Shown here: positions 33,216 through 42,817 of the stretch, one piece after another
How the letters are laid out: each line of letters opens with the position of its first letter
Numbering within the stretch: position 1 is the stretch's first letter
Assembly: GCF_000367345.1 (NCBI RefSeq)
Contig: NZ_BARE01000011.1
Span: 62,001 to 126,000, forward strand
Source: Sphingobium xenophagum NBRC 107872
Lineage (GTDB): Bacteria > Pseudomonadota > Alphaproteobacteria > Sphingomonadales > Sphingomonadaceae
Reading direction: 5' to 3'
Length of the DNA: 64,000 nt
Program-made: the position numbers and the translations under genes
The notes under the pieces: model-generated
The model's database searches: none
Told to the model about the DNA's origin: nothing
Seen by the model: only the letters and a program-made list of their open reading frames with translations

Positions 33216-34708
33216 TGAAGGCGGTGCTGGCAATCGATCAGGGCACGACGTCGACCCGCGCGCTGATTGTGGGCCAAGATGGCGCAATTGTAGCGCGAGC
33301 GCAGGTCGAATTGCACCAATCCTATCCCCGGACCGGCTGGGTGGAGCATGATCCGGAGACGATCTGGCGCGATGTGGTGGCAACCGCGCGGCAGGCTCTT
33401 TCGCAGGCCACAGAAGCTGGAATTGACGTTGTCGCCATCGGGATCACCAACCAGCGGGAAACCTTTGTGGTGTGGGACCGGGAGACCGGCAGGGCCGTTC
33501 ATCCCGCGATCGTCTGGCAGGACCGGCGTGGCGCGGCTTTATGCGAACGCCTGATCGGGGAAGGCGTGGAAACGGAAGTATCGGCGCGCAGCGGCCTTCT
33601 GCTTGATTCCTACTTCTCGGCCAGCAAACTGGCCTGGCTTCTCGATACCATGCCGGGTTTGCGGGGCGACGCAGAGGCGGGCAAATTGGCCTTCGGGACG
33701 ATCGACACCTATTTGTTGTGGCGGCTGACGGATGGCCGCGTTCACGCAACCGATCCCAGCAACGCCGCGCGCACCCTGCTCTTCGATATTGAGCGGATGG
33801 ATTGGTCGGACGAACTTTGCGCGTTGTTCGGCATATCCCGCACTATGCTGCCACAAGTGATGGACAATGACGCCCTGTTCGGTACCGTCGACGCAGCTGT
33901 CCTAGGACGGGCGTTGCCGATTACGGGCATGGCCGGCGACCAGCAGGCCGCGCTGATCGGGCAGGGATGTCTGAAAGCCGGTCAGGTCAAGATCACTTAT
34001 GGCACCGGCGCCTTTGGCCTGATGCACACTGGCGACACGATCAGCCGATCGCGTCATCGGCTCCTTTCTACCGTCGCCTACCGTGTCGGGGGGCAGACCT
34101 GCTATGCGCTGGAAGGGTCCATATTCGTGGCAGGGGCGGGCGTGCAATGGCTGCGCGACCGGCTCGGCATCATCGCCTCGGCCGCTGAAACCGAAACACT
34201 TGCCCGCACTATTCCGGATAATGGCGGGGTCTATCTTGTCCCTGCGTTCGCGGGGTTGGGTACGCCGCACTGGGACTCGCAGGCCCGCGCTGTCCTGTGC
34301 GGCATGACTTTGGGCACGGGCGCGGCGCATGTGGCCAGAGCGATGCTGGAGGCGGTCGCGTATCAAAGCGAAGAACTGATCGACACGATGCGCGAAGATA
34401 CCGGGCTTTGTGCCGATCTGATCCGGATCGATGGCGGCATGGCGCATAACGCATGGCTCTGCCAGTTTCTGGCCGATGTGCTGGCAACGCCGGTCCGGCG
34501 CCCGGACAATGTCGAATCCACAGCGCTTGGCGCGGCCTTTCTTGCTGGCACAGCCGCCGGAATTTGGCCGTCGCTGGCCGACACGCCATCTTCGTCAAAC
34601 AGGGATGCGGTGTTCGAACCCGCGCTGGCAGCCGCCGAACGCGCGCGGCTGATTGCGGGGTGGCGTGACGCGGTGGCCAGGACCAGGCACCGTACGAACG
34701 TGGAATGA
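33212..34708 (+). CDS. glpK: Glycerol kinase
   Basis: FGGY-family kinase of 498 residues, typical length, that phosphorylates glycerol to sn-glycerol 3-phosphate. Visible are the phosphate-1 motif LAIDQGTTSTRALI, NQRETFVVWDRETG, the active-site WQDRRGA and TYGTGAFGLMHTGD, plus the FGGY C-terminal motif FAGLGTPHWDSQARAVLCG. Start at 33212 overlaps the glpD stop (ATGATGA). No glycerol facilitator gene (glpF) is found in the window. Convergent with the FCD regulator, 16 bp apart. Confidence 0.95.
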   Translation: MMKAVLAIDQGTTSTRALIVGQDGAIVARAQVELHQSYPRTGWVEHDPETIWRDVVATARQALSQATEAGIDVVAIGITNQRETFVVWDRETGRAVHPAIVWQDRRGAALCERLIGEGVETEVSARSGLLLDSYFSASKLAWLLDTMPGLRGDAEAGKLAFGTIDTYLLWRLTDGRVHATDPSNAARTLLFDIERMDWSDELCALFGISRTMLPQVMDNDALFGTVDAAVLGRALPITGMAGDQQAALIGQGCLKAGQVKITYGTGAFGLMHTGDTISRSRHRLLSTVAYRVGGQTCYALEGSIFVAGAGVQWLRDRLGIIASAAETETLARTIPDNGGVYLVPAFAGLGTPHWDSQARAVLCGMTLGTGAAHVARAMLEAVAYQSEELIDTMREDTGLCADLIRIDGGMAHNAWLCQFLADVLATPVRRPDNVESTALGAAFLAGTAAGIWPSLADTPSSSNRDAVFEPALAAAERARLIAGWRDAVARTRHRTNVE

Positions 34709-34724
34709 GCAGGGTCCGGCGGTC

Positions 34725-35909
34725 CTACCAATAATTCTCCAGCGCCTTCTGGCAGCGAGATTGTGCCGCTACGATCGGGGCCTGACAGGCATCGTCCAGA
34801 TGATCCAGAATCTGGACGCTTGCCGACAATAGTTCGCGCGCAGCGTCGTCGGGCAGTGCGGCGCTGCGAGTCCGGCGCATTAGAATGGAAGACGCGAGCG
34901 CCCTGGCCATGAAATGCATCAGGGGATTGGCTGCAATGTCGGCAATTTCCCGAATGAAGCTGTACCAGGCTGTGCCAAGGGCGGTACCATTGTTGGCCTG
35001 CTGCATCTGAACGAACGCGTACCGGATACGGTTCAGCCCCTCCAATGTGCGCCTTTGCCGCGCAAGTTCGATCATGCCGGTATTGATCTGGTCAAGCACC
35101 TCCCGGCAATCGGCAGTGGAAACACGCTGTGTGGCTAAATACGCATTGGCGACATGCAGCGCGCATCCTGTTCCCGACGCGCTGGCAAAAACGCCTCCCG
35201 CTCTGCCGCGGCGGACCTTCACGATCCGGGCATCGGCAAGTATACGTACAGCTTCGACCGCCACCTCAAGGCTTACGCCATAGTCGCTGCTGATGTCGGA
35301 AAGTGATCCCAGGAAAATGTCCCGGTCCTGCGATACGGAAATTCTTCCAAGCAGAAGATTGGCAAGCCATTCGGCAAGATTGTCGCTCCGGTCGGGCGCC
35401 GGCATTGCATCCCTAACCCCCTGAAAGCGCAGTAACGAACGCACCATCTCGGAAAGGGCATCGTTCCGGCTGGCCAGTGATGGAGCAAGCCAATGCGCTG
35501 CTTCGTTCAGGACATTATGGGCCTGATCAAGGCGCAGTTCGTCGGCAGCCTTTGCAACCGTTTCCCCCAAACTCGGCGCTGTGACCCAAAGCCCGCCCAG
35601 GCCGTTCCCACCGCGGCGCGGAGCAAGGACACCGCGTTGCTGCAATATGCGACTGGTCTGCCGCACAATCCTGCGACCAACACCAAATTCCTTTGAAAGG
35701 ACGCTTTCGGTAATGGGTCGATGCGGCAGGGGAGCGTTGCAAATCCATTGCTCAACTCTGTCTGCGATCGACGAAGAGTTGGAAAGCGTATCGGCATGTT
35801 CGTTGATCACCCGCCTGAACAACTCTCGCGCTCTGGCGCGCTGCGGGTTGTCAAATCCCGGCCCTGTCATTGTGTCGGGCAATGACGAAACGGTCAGATC
35901 GCTCTCCAT
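34725..35909 (-). CDS. GntR/FCD-type regulator with two winged-helix regions
   Basis: Transcriptional regulator of 394 residues, longer than ordinary FCD regulators (about 230-260). Two wHTH-like segments are seen: residues about 65-115 (ITESVLSKEFGVGRRIVRQ, then QQRGVLAPRRGGNGLGG) and about 205-250 (SSDYGVSLEVAVEAVRIL, then VKVRRGRAGGVFAS). The C-terminal 140 residues are an all-helical FCD-like ligand domain (LDQINTGMIELARQRRTLEG). Start 35909 is the first ATG; a TTG two codons upstream is open. The gene and its upstream region look less GC-rich than neighbours. Target genes are unknown. Confidence 0.75.
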   Translation of the reverse strand: MESDLTVSSLPDTMTGPGFDNPQRARARELFRRVINEHADTLSNSSSIADRVEQWICNAPLPHRPITESVLSKEFGVGRRIVRQTSRILQQRGVLAPRRGGNGLGGLWVTAPSLGETVAKAADELRLDQAHNVLNEAAHWLAPSLASRNDALSEMVRSLLRFQGVRDAMPAPDRSDNLAEWLANLLLGRISVSQDRDIFLGSLSDISSDYGVSLEVAVEAVRILADARIVKVRRGRAGGVFASASGTGCALHVANAYLATQRVSTADCREVLDQINTGMIELARQRRTLEGLNRIRYAFVQMQQANNGTALGTAWYSFIREIADIAANPLMHFMARALASSILMRRTRSAALPDDAARELLSASVQILDHLDDACQAPIVAAQSRCQKALENYW

Positions 35910-36283
35910 CCCCAACCTTGCCGATCAGCATCCAGAACATTTTCTGATATGAGCTGCGTTGAATGTTTAAGTTCATACGCAGGGCAAGGCCACAAAAATC
36001 GGACAAAGAACTGGCCCGCGCGGCTTGAATAGGCAGGTGGGCGCAGTTCTCAACCAGGTGTGATCAAACTGAAGTTCAGCGCAACGCGCAATCTGGCTGA
36101 ACCGCAACATGCGGCACGAAAAGGGGTAGATATTGCCTTGGCGGGCGATGGATACAGCTCGTGGATTACGCAGTTCCGCTGGCAAAACCAGCCTCACTGC
36201 CTATTGTCCCGAAAAACATCTCAATCACACGCTAAGCAGATCACCCACCAGAGCTTTTACAGCTGTCTGTTGTGTTGTTGACC
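35910..36283. other. Non-coding gap with lower GC, nothing recognised
   Basis: About 370 bp between the regulator and the esterase stop. It holds short frames on both strands without Shine-Dalgarno signals or family motifs. It should contain the promoter of the FCD regulator; no terminator hairpin for the esterase was found. Confidence 0.5.
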
Positions 36284-37432
36284 CTAGCGCATCAAACCTG
36301 CCGACCGCAGCGCATCCTCGATAATCTTCTGAACGCTGCCCTTATTCGCGGCGGCTCGTGCCGGTTTGACCGACGATAGGGTTTCAAGTCCTGTTTTGGC
36401 CGTCGAAAGTGAATTTGGCGTTTCTACTGTCGCTCGATCCATTGGTTTGGGGCGTTGTACGACCTTTTGATCGTTCAGAAGGCCCCATGACGCCGCGATC
36501 CGTCGTGTGGAGGAGATACCGGCTTCCAGCATGTGCGGCATCGGTGTTCCGCATGCGTCATTGCCGGTGGTGGCAAGCGGCGTGCCATGGCCCATACCCG
36601 TGATGCGATAATCCTCGATCAGAGCGCGACCCTTTGCGTCGTGCCAGATGCGATAGCGATGACCGGAAATATCCTCAGTCGAGTTCGGCGCTTCGTCCAG
36701 TTCGTGGACCGAGAGCCATTGGGCCAGGATTGCGTCGGCATTGCTGCTCTTGACGGTTTGGTCAGCCGCGCCATGCCAGATCGCAATGCGCGGCCAGGGA
36801 CCGGCGTGATCGGATGCGCTTCGTACGCGATCACCAAGCTGGTCGCCAGAGAGCGTGTCAGGCGCGCGCATCGCTTCCAGCGCCTGCTGAACATTGGAGG
36901 CCGCGCCAAAGGGCAGCCCGGCTATGATCGCGCCCCCAGCGAATAATTCCGGATAGCTCGCCAGCAATATCGAGGTCATCGCGCCCCCAGCTGACAGGCC
37001 AGTGATGAATATGCGCGATGTGTCGATCCCATGGGCGTCGATCATGGTTCCGATCATCTGGCGGATCGACAATGTTTCGCCACGGTCGCGGACATTATCC
37101 GCGCGGGAAAACCAGTTGAAGCAGAGATTGGGATTGTTGGAGCGCTGCTGTTCTGGAAATAGCAGGATGAAGCCATGATCATCGGCAAGCTGTGACCATC
37201 CAGCACCATGATCATAGCCGTCCGCAGTCTGGGTGCAGCCATGCAGGACGACGACCAGTGCCGGCTTTTGAGCGACTTGCGCGGGGACGTAGCATTTCGC
37301 CTTCAATGCGCCGGGATTGGTGCCAAAGGATTCAACCTCCTGCAATCGGCTCGGCTGGTTTGCCTCCATTGTCGGACCTGCGGCGGCGCGCATGGCCACC
37401 AACTGGGCGATATTCGCGGACAATTTTCTCAT
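36284..37432 (-). CDS. PHB depolymerase-family esterase
   Basis: Alpha/beta hydrolase of 382 residues of the LpqC/poly(3-hydroxybutyrate) depolymerase-like group (Esterase_phd). Key parts are VVVLHGCTQTADGYDHGAGW (oxyanion region), the nucleophile FITGLSAGGAMTS, an Asp near IWHGAADQTV and His in TGMGHGTPLAT. A Lys/Ser-rich tail closes the protein (residues 325-382). GGAGG seven nt before the start fixes 37432. No typical Sec signal is evident, so intracellular action on short polyester or xenobiotic esters is possible. Monocistronic. Confidence 0.85.
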   Translation of the reverse strand: MRKLSANIAQLVAMRAAAGPTMEANQPSRLQEVESFGTNPGALKAKCYVPAQVAQKPALVVVLHGCTQTADGYDHGAGWSQLADDHGFILLFPEQQRSNNPNLCFNWFSRADNVRDRGETLSIRQMIGTMIDAHGIDTSRIFITGLSAGGAMTSILLASYPELFAGGAIIAGLPFGAASNVQQALEAMRAPDTLSGDQLGDRVRSASDHAGPWPRIAIWHGAADQTVKSSNADAILAQWLSVHELDEAPNSTEDISGHRYRIWHDAKGRALIEDYRITGMGHGTPLATTGNDACGTPMPHMLEAGISSTRRIAASWGLLNDQKVVQRPKPMDRATVETPNSLSTAKTGLETLSSVKPARAAANKGSVQKIIEDALRSAGLMR

Positions 37433-37604
37433 GAAATGACCTCCGGCCTTGAAGAGTGGCCAAGCTGGCCATGATAATCGGCGGCGGATTATGCTGCACT
37501 GCACAATATGGCGATCGACATCGCTACGGCAAGGTCAAAGTTCAAAATTTTCAGGTTCGCCCGCTGACGGGCGGACATTGTCCCGGTCCAGGTCTCCGGT
37601 AACG

Positions 37605-37633
37605 AAAAAGGCGGCGAGGTTGCCCCCGCCGCC
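37605..37633 (-). terminator. Intrinsic terminator after the DUF2383 gene
   Basis: Minus strand stem GGCGGCG/CGCCGCC with a 10-nt loop followed by TTTTT (37605-37609), located directly after the DUF2383 stop codon at 37640. Confidence 0.75.
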
Positions 37634-37639
37634 CCAGCA

Positions 37640-38092
37640 TCAATGCTGCATCGAATGTTTGATGTCGCGCATCTCATCATGGCCGGCCTTGACCGACATA
37701 TAGCTGGTTTCGACCAGGTCGCGTACGGCTGGGCTCAGCTTTCTGTCTTCCAGCGCATCCTCGAACTTGGCTTTGATATGATCTTCGCCAGCTTCGACTT
37801 CGTTGATGATCGCCTTGTCATCATTGCCCGTCACGACCGACTTGAGGTTAAGGAACATGCGATGGGCGCCTGCCAGCAGAGTGCCGTCATCTTCCGGGTT
37901 GCCGCCGAGCGCTGCGACCTGCTGCTGCAAGCGAGTGGCAATGGCGCGCCGTTCGCCAGCACGGCTGGTGAACAGGGCAGTGAAGCGGCTGTTCTCGCTG
38001 TCCTTGGCGGCTTCGGTATAGCCATCGGCGCTGTCGATCGTCGTCGCGATCAGGCTGTTGAGGGTCGAAATATCGTGGCTGTTGTCGGACAT
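37640..38092 (-). CDS. DUF2383/PA2169-family four-helix protein
   Basis: Ferritin-like four-helix-bundle protein of 150 residues, PA2169/DUF2383 family, function unknown. The sequence is rich in charged helices: LIATTIDSADGYTEAAKDSE, SRAGERRAIATRLQQQVAAL, INEVEAGEDHIKAKFEDAL and ETSYMSVKAGHDEMRDIKH. Glu/His residues typical of metal-binding bundles are present, but no iron site is proven. A strong AGGAGG precedes the start. In related bacteria such genes are commonly stress- or stationary-phase-induced; no EcfG box was found here. Confidence 0.85.
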   Translation of the reverse strand: MSDNSHDISTLNSLIATTIDSADGYTEAAKDSENSRFTALFTSRAGERRAIATRLQQQVAALGGNPEDDGTLLAGAHRMFLNLKSVVTGNDDKAIINEVEAGEDHIKAKFEDALEDRKLSPAVRDLVETSYMSVKAGHDEMRDIKHSMQH

Positions 38093-38203
38093 GGGGATTT
38101 CCTCCTGTGGGGGTGGCAGTCACCCCGGCGTCGGGCGACTGCTTGGTCCATCAACGACGATCCCTCCGGAAAGTCGCATCGATTATGCCCGGCTTAACCT
38201 CTA

Positions 38204-39031
38204 TCAGTATGATTTTTCGCCGGCCGATTGCACCTCGTCAGTATGGACGTCGAACCGGACGAGATTGGTCGGGCCGAATGCCGTAGTGAGCGCCACATCG
38301 GTAGCGTCGCGTCCGCGCGCCATCAGGATGCGGCCTATGCGTGGCTGGTTGTGGCGGGCGTCGCGTGTGTACCAGTTGCCGTCGATATAGACGTCGAACC
38401 AGGCGCTGAAGTCCATAGGTGCGTCGACTGGCGGGACGCCTATGTCGCCCAGATAACCGGTGCAGTAACGCGCGGGGATATTCATGCAGCGGCACAGGGT
38501 AACGGCCAGATGCGCAAAATCCCGGCACACGCCCCGCTGTTCCTGAAAGGCGTGCCACGCGGTCATGTCCGAGCGGGCATGATGATAGCCAAATTCTATA
38601 TGGTTGTGGACGAAATCGACGATCGCATCGACCCGTGCCTTGGCCGTCGTATAATGCGCGAAATTGCCCCAGGCGAACGCCATCAACCGGTCCGTCTCGC
38701 AATAGCGACTGCCCAGCAGGAAGGGCATCACGGCATCGGGCAATTCTTCGACCGGCGTGTGCGGACCGTCGGGGGCGGGAACGTCCACCAAACCGCTATC
38801 CTCGATCACGAAATCGCATGACAGGGTGACGCCGCCCGCGGGAATGGTGAGGCGCGTGGCGACATTTCCAAACCCGTCTTCAAAATGATAGAGCGGTACA
38901 TCCGGGTCGGCCAGCAACCGCTGGGGCGTGCGCAGGTCGAGATGCCGGGAAGGATGCAGGCTGAGCAGCGCCATGATCGCTGTCTTATTCTGTGTTTCAA
39001 ATCTGATGTCATATCCGCAACGGATCAGCAT
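38204..39031 (-). CDS. Transglutaminase-like cysteine protease family protein
   Basis: Protein of 275 residues with an N-terminal beta-rich domain (about 1-120) and a transglutaminase-like core: catalytic Cys in QRGVCRDFAHLAVTLCR, His in DFSAWFDVYIDGNWY... region and Asp in TRDARHNQPRIG. Such bacterial proteins hydrolyse or transfer amide bonds; physiological substrates are unknown. Cytoplasmic by appearance. Divergent from the N-formylglutamate amidohydrolase gene, 213 bp away. Confidence 0.85.
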   Translation of the reverse strand: MLIRCGYDIRFETQNKTAIMALLSLHPSRHLDLRTPQRLLADPDVPLYHFEDGFGNVATRLTIPAGGVTLSCDFVIEDSGLVDVPAPDGPHTPVEELPDAVMPFLLGSRYCETDRLMAFAWGNFAHYTTAKARVDAIVDFVHNHIEFGYHHARSDMTAWHAFQEQRGVCRDFAHLAVTLCRCMNIPARYCTGYLGDIGVPPVDAPMDFSAWFDVYIDGNWYTRDARHNQPRIGRILMARGRDATDVALTTAFGPTNLVRFDVHTDEVQSAGEKSY

Positions 39032-39244
39032 GGACGGGACTTTCCTGAGGTGCCGACGGAGCGGCCGTTAATGGCATTGTTTGGGGCAGGGCGACGCGGG
39101 CCGGGGATCAGTGCAGACCGGGGCGCTGGCCAAATGGCTCCGGCAAGCGCATCAGGGTGGTATGACTATGCAGGAAACCCCGGTGCCGACCGCTATGACG
39201 GATAACAAAAAGGGTCGTCGGCTTGGGCATGGGGAAATATCCTG

Positions 39245-40027
39245 ATGGCCGGAGACGGGACGGGTGCATTGTTGGGTCTGAACGATCCGGCACCGTTCGG
39301 GCTATTCAACGCAGCAGGCGCTTCCCCGTTCCTGCTGATAGGTGATCATGCAGGAGCGGCCATTCCGGCTGCATTGGGCGACCTTGGCCTGAGCGCTGCC
39401 GACCGGCGGCGTCACATTGCCATCGATATTGGCGTTCATGAACTGGGGCATAGACTGGCCGAACGGCTCGATGCGGCCTTTCTGTACCAGACTTATTCGC
39501 GCCTCGTCATCGATTGCAATCGCGATCCCGTGCGCGACGATGCGATCCCGGCAGTTTCCGACGGGAGCCGTATCAATGGCAATGAAGCGCTGGACGCGAC
39601 GGCCCGCGCCGCGCGGGTGGCGGCGATCCACGCACCCTATCATCGGGCGATCAGCGACATGATTGCGGCGCGATGCGCGTCCGGGCGCGACACCATCCTG
39701 CTGTCGCTGCACAGCTTCACGCCGGTCATGGACGGGATCGCCCGACCATGGGATGTGGGTGTGCTGCATTGGCGTGGCCGCACCGATTTTGCCCATGCCA
39801 TGCTGGCTACGTTACGGGATGACGGCGTCCTGGCGGTGGGAGACAATGTCCCCTATGCCATGGACGCGACCGACTTTACCGTGCCATTCCATGCGTTTGC
39901 CCGCGACCTTTCCTATGCGGAAATAGAAGTGCGGCAGGATTTGATTGGCCACAGCGAAGGACAACGCATCTGGGCCGACCATCTGCGCCGCGCCGCAGAA
40001 GCAGCTTTACTGCGTATCAGCGAATAG
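39245..40027 (+). CDS. N-formylglutamate amidohydrolase family protein
   Basis: Zinc hydrolase-like protein of 260 residues of the FGase family. Motifs: FLLIGDHAGAAIPAALGDLG (metal His in GDHA), RLVIDCNRDP, ILLSLHSFTPVMDG and GVLHWRGRTDFAHAML. Classical HutG removes formyl from N-formylglutamate in histidine breakdown, but no hut genes are nearby, so the substrate may be another N-acyl amino acid. It precedes the UxaA-type gene by 67 bp and may be co-transcribed. Confidence 0.85.
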   Translation: MAGDGTGALLGLNDPAPFGLFNAAGASPFLLIGDHAGAAIPAALGDLGLSAADRRRHIAIDIGVHELGHRLAERLDAAFLYQTYSRLVIDCNRDPVRDDAIPAVSDGSRINGNEALDATARAARVAAIHAPYHRAISDMIAARCASGRDTILLSLHSFTPVMDGIARPWDVGVLHWRGRTDFAHAMLATLRDDGVLAVGDNVPYAMDATDFTVPFHAFARDLSYAEIEVRQDLIGHSEGQRIWADHLRRAAEAALLRISE

Positions 40028-40094
40028 TGTCCCGGCATGATACTCACCGTCAATTGCACTTGTGCTAGCGCTGGCAACGATTTAGGCACAACCC

Positions 40095-41594
40095 ATGCCC
40101 GACCCAGAAATCATGGCGCTGCAAGTCGCCTCGGACGATGATGTAGCCGTTGCGTTGACGCCGCTCGTGCCAGGGCAGGTGGTCGTCTTGGCTGACTGCC
40201 AAGTCACCCTTGTCGACGCGATTGCACCGGGCCACAAATTTGCGGTCCATGACATAACTGCCGGAAGCGCCGTCCGCCGCTATCGTGCCCCGATCGGGGT
40301 GGCGACACGGGATATCGGCGTTGGCCAACATGTGCATAGCCACAATGTGAAAACCGCGCTGCGCGGCGAACTGGCCTATCATTATGTGGCCAAGCCTGTT
40401 GAGACGGTCGAAAGGCCGGTTGATACGCAGCCCGGTTTCATGGGCTATGTGCGGCAGGACGGCAGTGTCGGCATCCGCAACGAAATATGGATTTTACCCT
40501 CGGTGGGCTGTGTCGGACGCCTGGGCGAACGACTGGCGCGCTGGGGTGATGGGCTGGTTAGCGATCATGTCGATGGCGTTCATGCATTCAACCATCCTTT
40601 TGGCTGTTCGCAATTGGGGCATGATCTGGAAGGCACGAGCGCGATCCTGGCCGCACTGGCACAAAATCCCAATGCTGGCGGAGTGCTGATTTTAGGGCTC
40701 GGTTGCGAATCCAATCAACTCGACCTGATATTGACCCGGATTCCGCGGGAAATGCGCGCACGGATACGCACGGTAAGGGCGCAAAGCGAGCAGGATGAAT
40801 TTGCCGCGGGCAAGGCGGCACTGGAGGCGCTGGCTGAACGGATGGCGCAGGATGTGCGCAAGCCCGTACCATTGTCGGCGCTGCGGCTGGGGGTCAAATG
40901 CGGCGGTTCCGACGCCATGAGCGGCCTGACCGCTAACCCCCTGATCGGCCGGATGGCCGATGCGGTCACGCAGGCAGGCGGCACCGCGGTCCTGACCGAA
41001 ATTCCCGAGATGTTCGGGGCCGAACAATTGCTGCTCGTGCGCGCGGAAAATGAGGCTGTGTTCCATCGGCTGACCCGGGTGGTCAACCGGTTCAAACGCT
41101 ATTTCCTGGACCATGGTGAACCGGTGTCGGAAAATCCCAGTCCAGGCAATATTGCAGGCGGCATCACCACGCTGGAGGAAAAATCGCTCGGCGCGGTGCA
41201 GAAGGGTGGGCTCTCGAACGTCGTCGATGTCATTGATTATGGCCATATCGCGACCCGGACAGGCCTGACTATATTGGAGGCACCGGGCAACGATGCTGTA
41301 TCGACGACAGCATTGGCAGCGGCGGGGGTGACACTGACGCTATTTTCCACTGGCCGCGGCACGCCGCTCGGCAGCCCAGTGCCAACGATGAAGATCGCCT
41401 CCAACTCTGCCCTTGCGGCGGCCAAACCAGGCTGGATCGACTTTGACGCAGGTATGGTCCTGACCAATGGCATGGACGCAGCGGCTAGCGCGTTGCTGGA
41501 TCGTATCATCGCGGTCGCCAGCGGCGAACCGGCGTGCAACGAACGTAATGATGAGCGTTCGATCGGTATCTGGAAACGCGGCGTCACTCTGTAA
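40095..41594 (+). CDS. uxaA: UxaA-family altronate dehydratase-like hydrolyase
   Basis: Full-length (499 residues) member of the UxaA family, iron-dependent dehydratases of sugar acids such as D-altronate. An N-terminal SAF domain (about 1-90, with VGQHVHSHNVK) is followed by the catalytic part: GYVRQDGSVGIRNEIWILP, HPFGCSQLG, LGLGCESNQ, LGVKCGGSDAMSG and EIPEMFGAEQ, whose Cys residues may hold iron. No uxaB/uxaC or uronate transporter is adjacent, so the actual sugar acid is uncertain. Followed by rsgA after 52 bp. Confidence 0.85.
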   Translation: MPDPEIMALQVASDDDVAVALTPLVPGQVVVLADCQVTLVDAIAPGHKFAVHDITAGSAVRRYRAPIGVATRDIGVGQHVHSHNVKTALRGELAYHYVAKPVETVERPVDTQPGFMGYVRQDGSVGIRNEIWILPSVGCVGRLGERLARWGDGLVSDHVDGVHAFNHPFGCSQLGHDLEGTSAILAALAQNPNAGGVLILGLGCESNQLDLILTRIPREMRARIRTVRAQSEQDEFAAGKAALEALAERMAQDVRKPVPLSALRLGVKCGGSDAMSGLTANPLIGRMADAVTQAGGTAVLTEIPEMFGAEQLLLVRAENEAVFHRLTRVVNRFKRYFLDHGEPVSENPSPGNIAGGITTLEEKSLGAVQKGGLSNVVDVIDYGHIATRTGLTILEAPGNDAVSTTALAAAGVTLTLFSTGRGTPLGSPVPTMKIASNSALAAAKPGWIDFDAGMVLTNGMDAAASALLDRIIAVASGEPACNERNDERSIGIWKRGVTL

Positions 41595-41646
41595 CAGCGG
41601 CAAGGCGTCCCTATACAAACCGCCATTTGAGCGGCATGCAGCAATT

Positions 41647-42678
41647 ATGGACTCCGTTGATAAGACCCTGGACGAACTTGGCTGGCGCCCGTTTTTCAGC
41701 GCGCAAATGTCAGAATTGGGCGATAGCGGGTCCAGGCCGTTTCGCGTTATGGCCGTGCATCGCGGTAAGATCGTGGTCGCTGGCGAGGGTGGGGCTCTAG
41801 ACATTCAGCCCGGCTTTGGCGACGGCTTGGCGGCGGAGGATCATCCCACTGTCGGCGACTGGGTGCTTGTCGACAGCGCCACTTGCCAGATCACGCATAT
41901 CTTGCAGCGCGCCAACCTGTTCAAACGGCGCGCGCCGGGTGGTGACCAGAAAACGCAGTTGATCGCTGCCAATGTCGATACGCTGTTCATCGTCGCCTCC
42001 TGCAATCAGGATTTCAGCATTCCCCGGCTGGAGCGTTATCTGATCCTGGCGCGCGACGTAGGGGTTCATCCCGTAATCGTCCTGACCAAGACCGATCTGA
42101 CCGACAAGCCAGAGGCTTTCGCAGCGGCGGCGCGCGATTTGCAGCCGGGATTGGAGGTGGAAAGCATCAATGGCAAAGACCCCGCCAGCGCCGCCCGCCT
42201 GTCGCGCTGGTGTGGCATGGGTCAAACGGTCGCGCTTGTCGGATCGTCCGGCGTCGGCAAATCCACGCTGGTCAACACATTGCGCGGCTCTGATACTATC
42301 GCGACCCAGGCCATCCGCACAGCCGACGACACCGGACGGCACACCACGACAGTGCGGGAAATGCATCGGCTGGACCATGGCGGCTGGCTGCTCGACACGC
42401 CGGGGATGCGCGAATTGCAGCTTACCGATGTGGCGTCGGGCCTTGCCGCTGTGTTCGCCGACATTGTCGAGGCCGCCGAGCAGTGCCGCTTTTCGGACTG
42501 CGCCCACAACAGCGAACCGGGTTGCGCGGTCCAAATGGCGATCGCAAATGGCGTATTCACGCCCACCCGCCTGGATCGCTGGCGTGCCCTGGTTGCGGAG
42601 GAAGCCTATAATAGCGCCAGCCCGGCAGAACGCCGCGCGCTTGACCGTCTTGCAGCGGCGGCGGCCAGGCGAAAATAG
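41647..42678 (+). CDS. rsgA: Ribosome small subunit-dependent GTPase A
   Basis: Circularly permuted GTPase of 343 residues that checks late 30S subunit maturation. After an OB-fold (about 30-110), the G motifs come in the permuted order G4 LTKTDL, G1 GSSGVGKST and G3 DTPGMRE, followed by a zinc finger with CRFSDCAHNSEPGC. The frame is open from 41467, inside uxaA; the ATG at 41647 gives the family's normal length. Housekeeping gene. Confidence 0.93.
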   Translation: MDSVDKTLDELGWRPFFSAQMSELGDSGSRPFRVMAVHRGKIVVAGEGGALDIQPGFGDGLAAEDHPTVGDWVLVDSATCQITHILQRANLFKRRAPGGDQKTQLIAANVDTLFIVASCNQDFSIPRLERYLILARDVGVHPVIVLTKTDLTDKPEAFAAAARDLQPGLEVESINGKDPASAARLSRWCGMGQTVALVGSSGVGKSTLVNTLRGSDTIATQAIRTADDTGRHTTTVREMHRLDHGGWLLDTPGMRELQLTDVASGLAAVFADIVEAAEQCRFSDCAHNSEPGCAVQMAIANGVFTPTRLDRWRALVAEEAYNSASPAERRALDRLAAAAARRK

Positions 42679-42817
42679 GTTGTGCCGGTTGCGCGGTTCA
42701 TGCCCGTCCAACGGATGATCGACGAAGCGCAGGGCGCACCGCCCCAGCGCTGAACCGACTGGACAGATCGCTGCAGATCAGCATCTAATGCGCGCGACAC
42801 AGTCAAAGGTGGGCGGC

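Noticed and set aside
36255-36268. TTACAGCTGTCT considered as a third copy of the mau/qhp palindrome
   Set aside because: Only 9 of 12 positions match, it lies downstream of the esterase and not in a promoter context, and the CAGCTG core is expected by chance.
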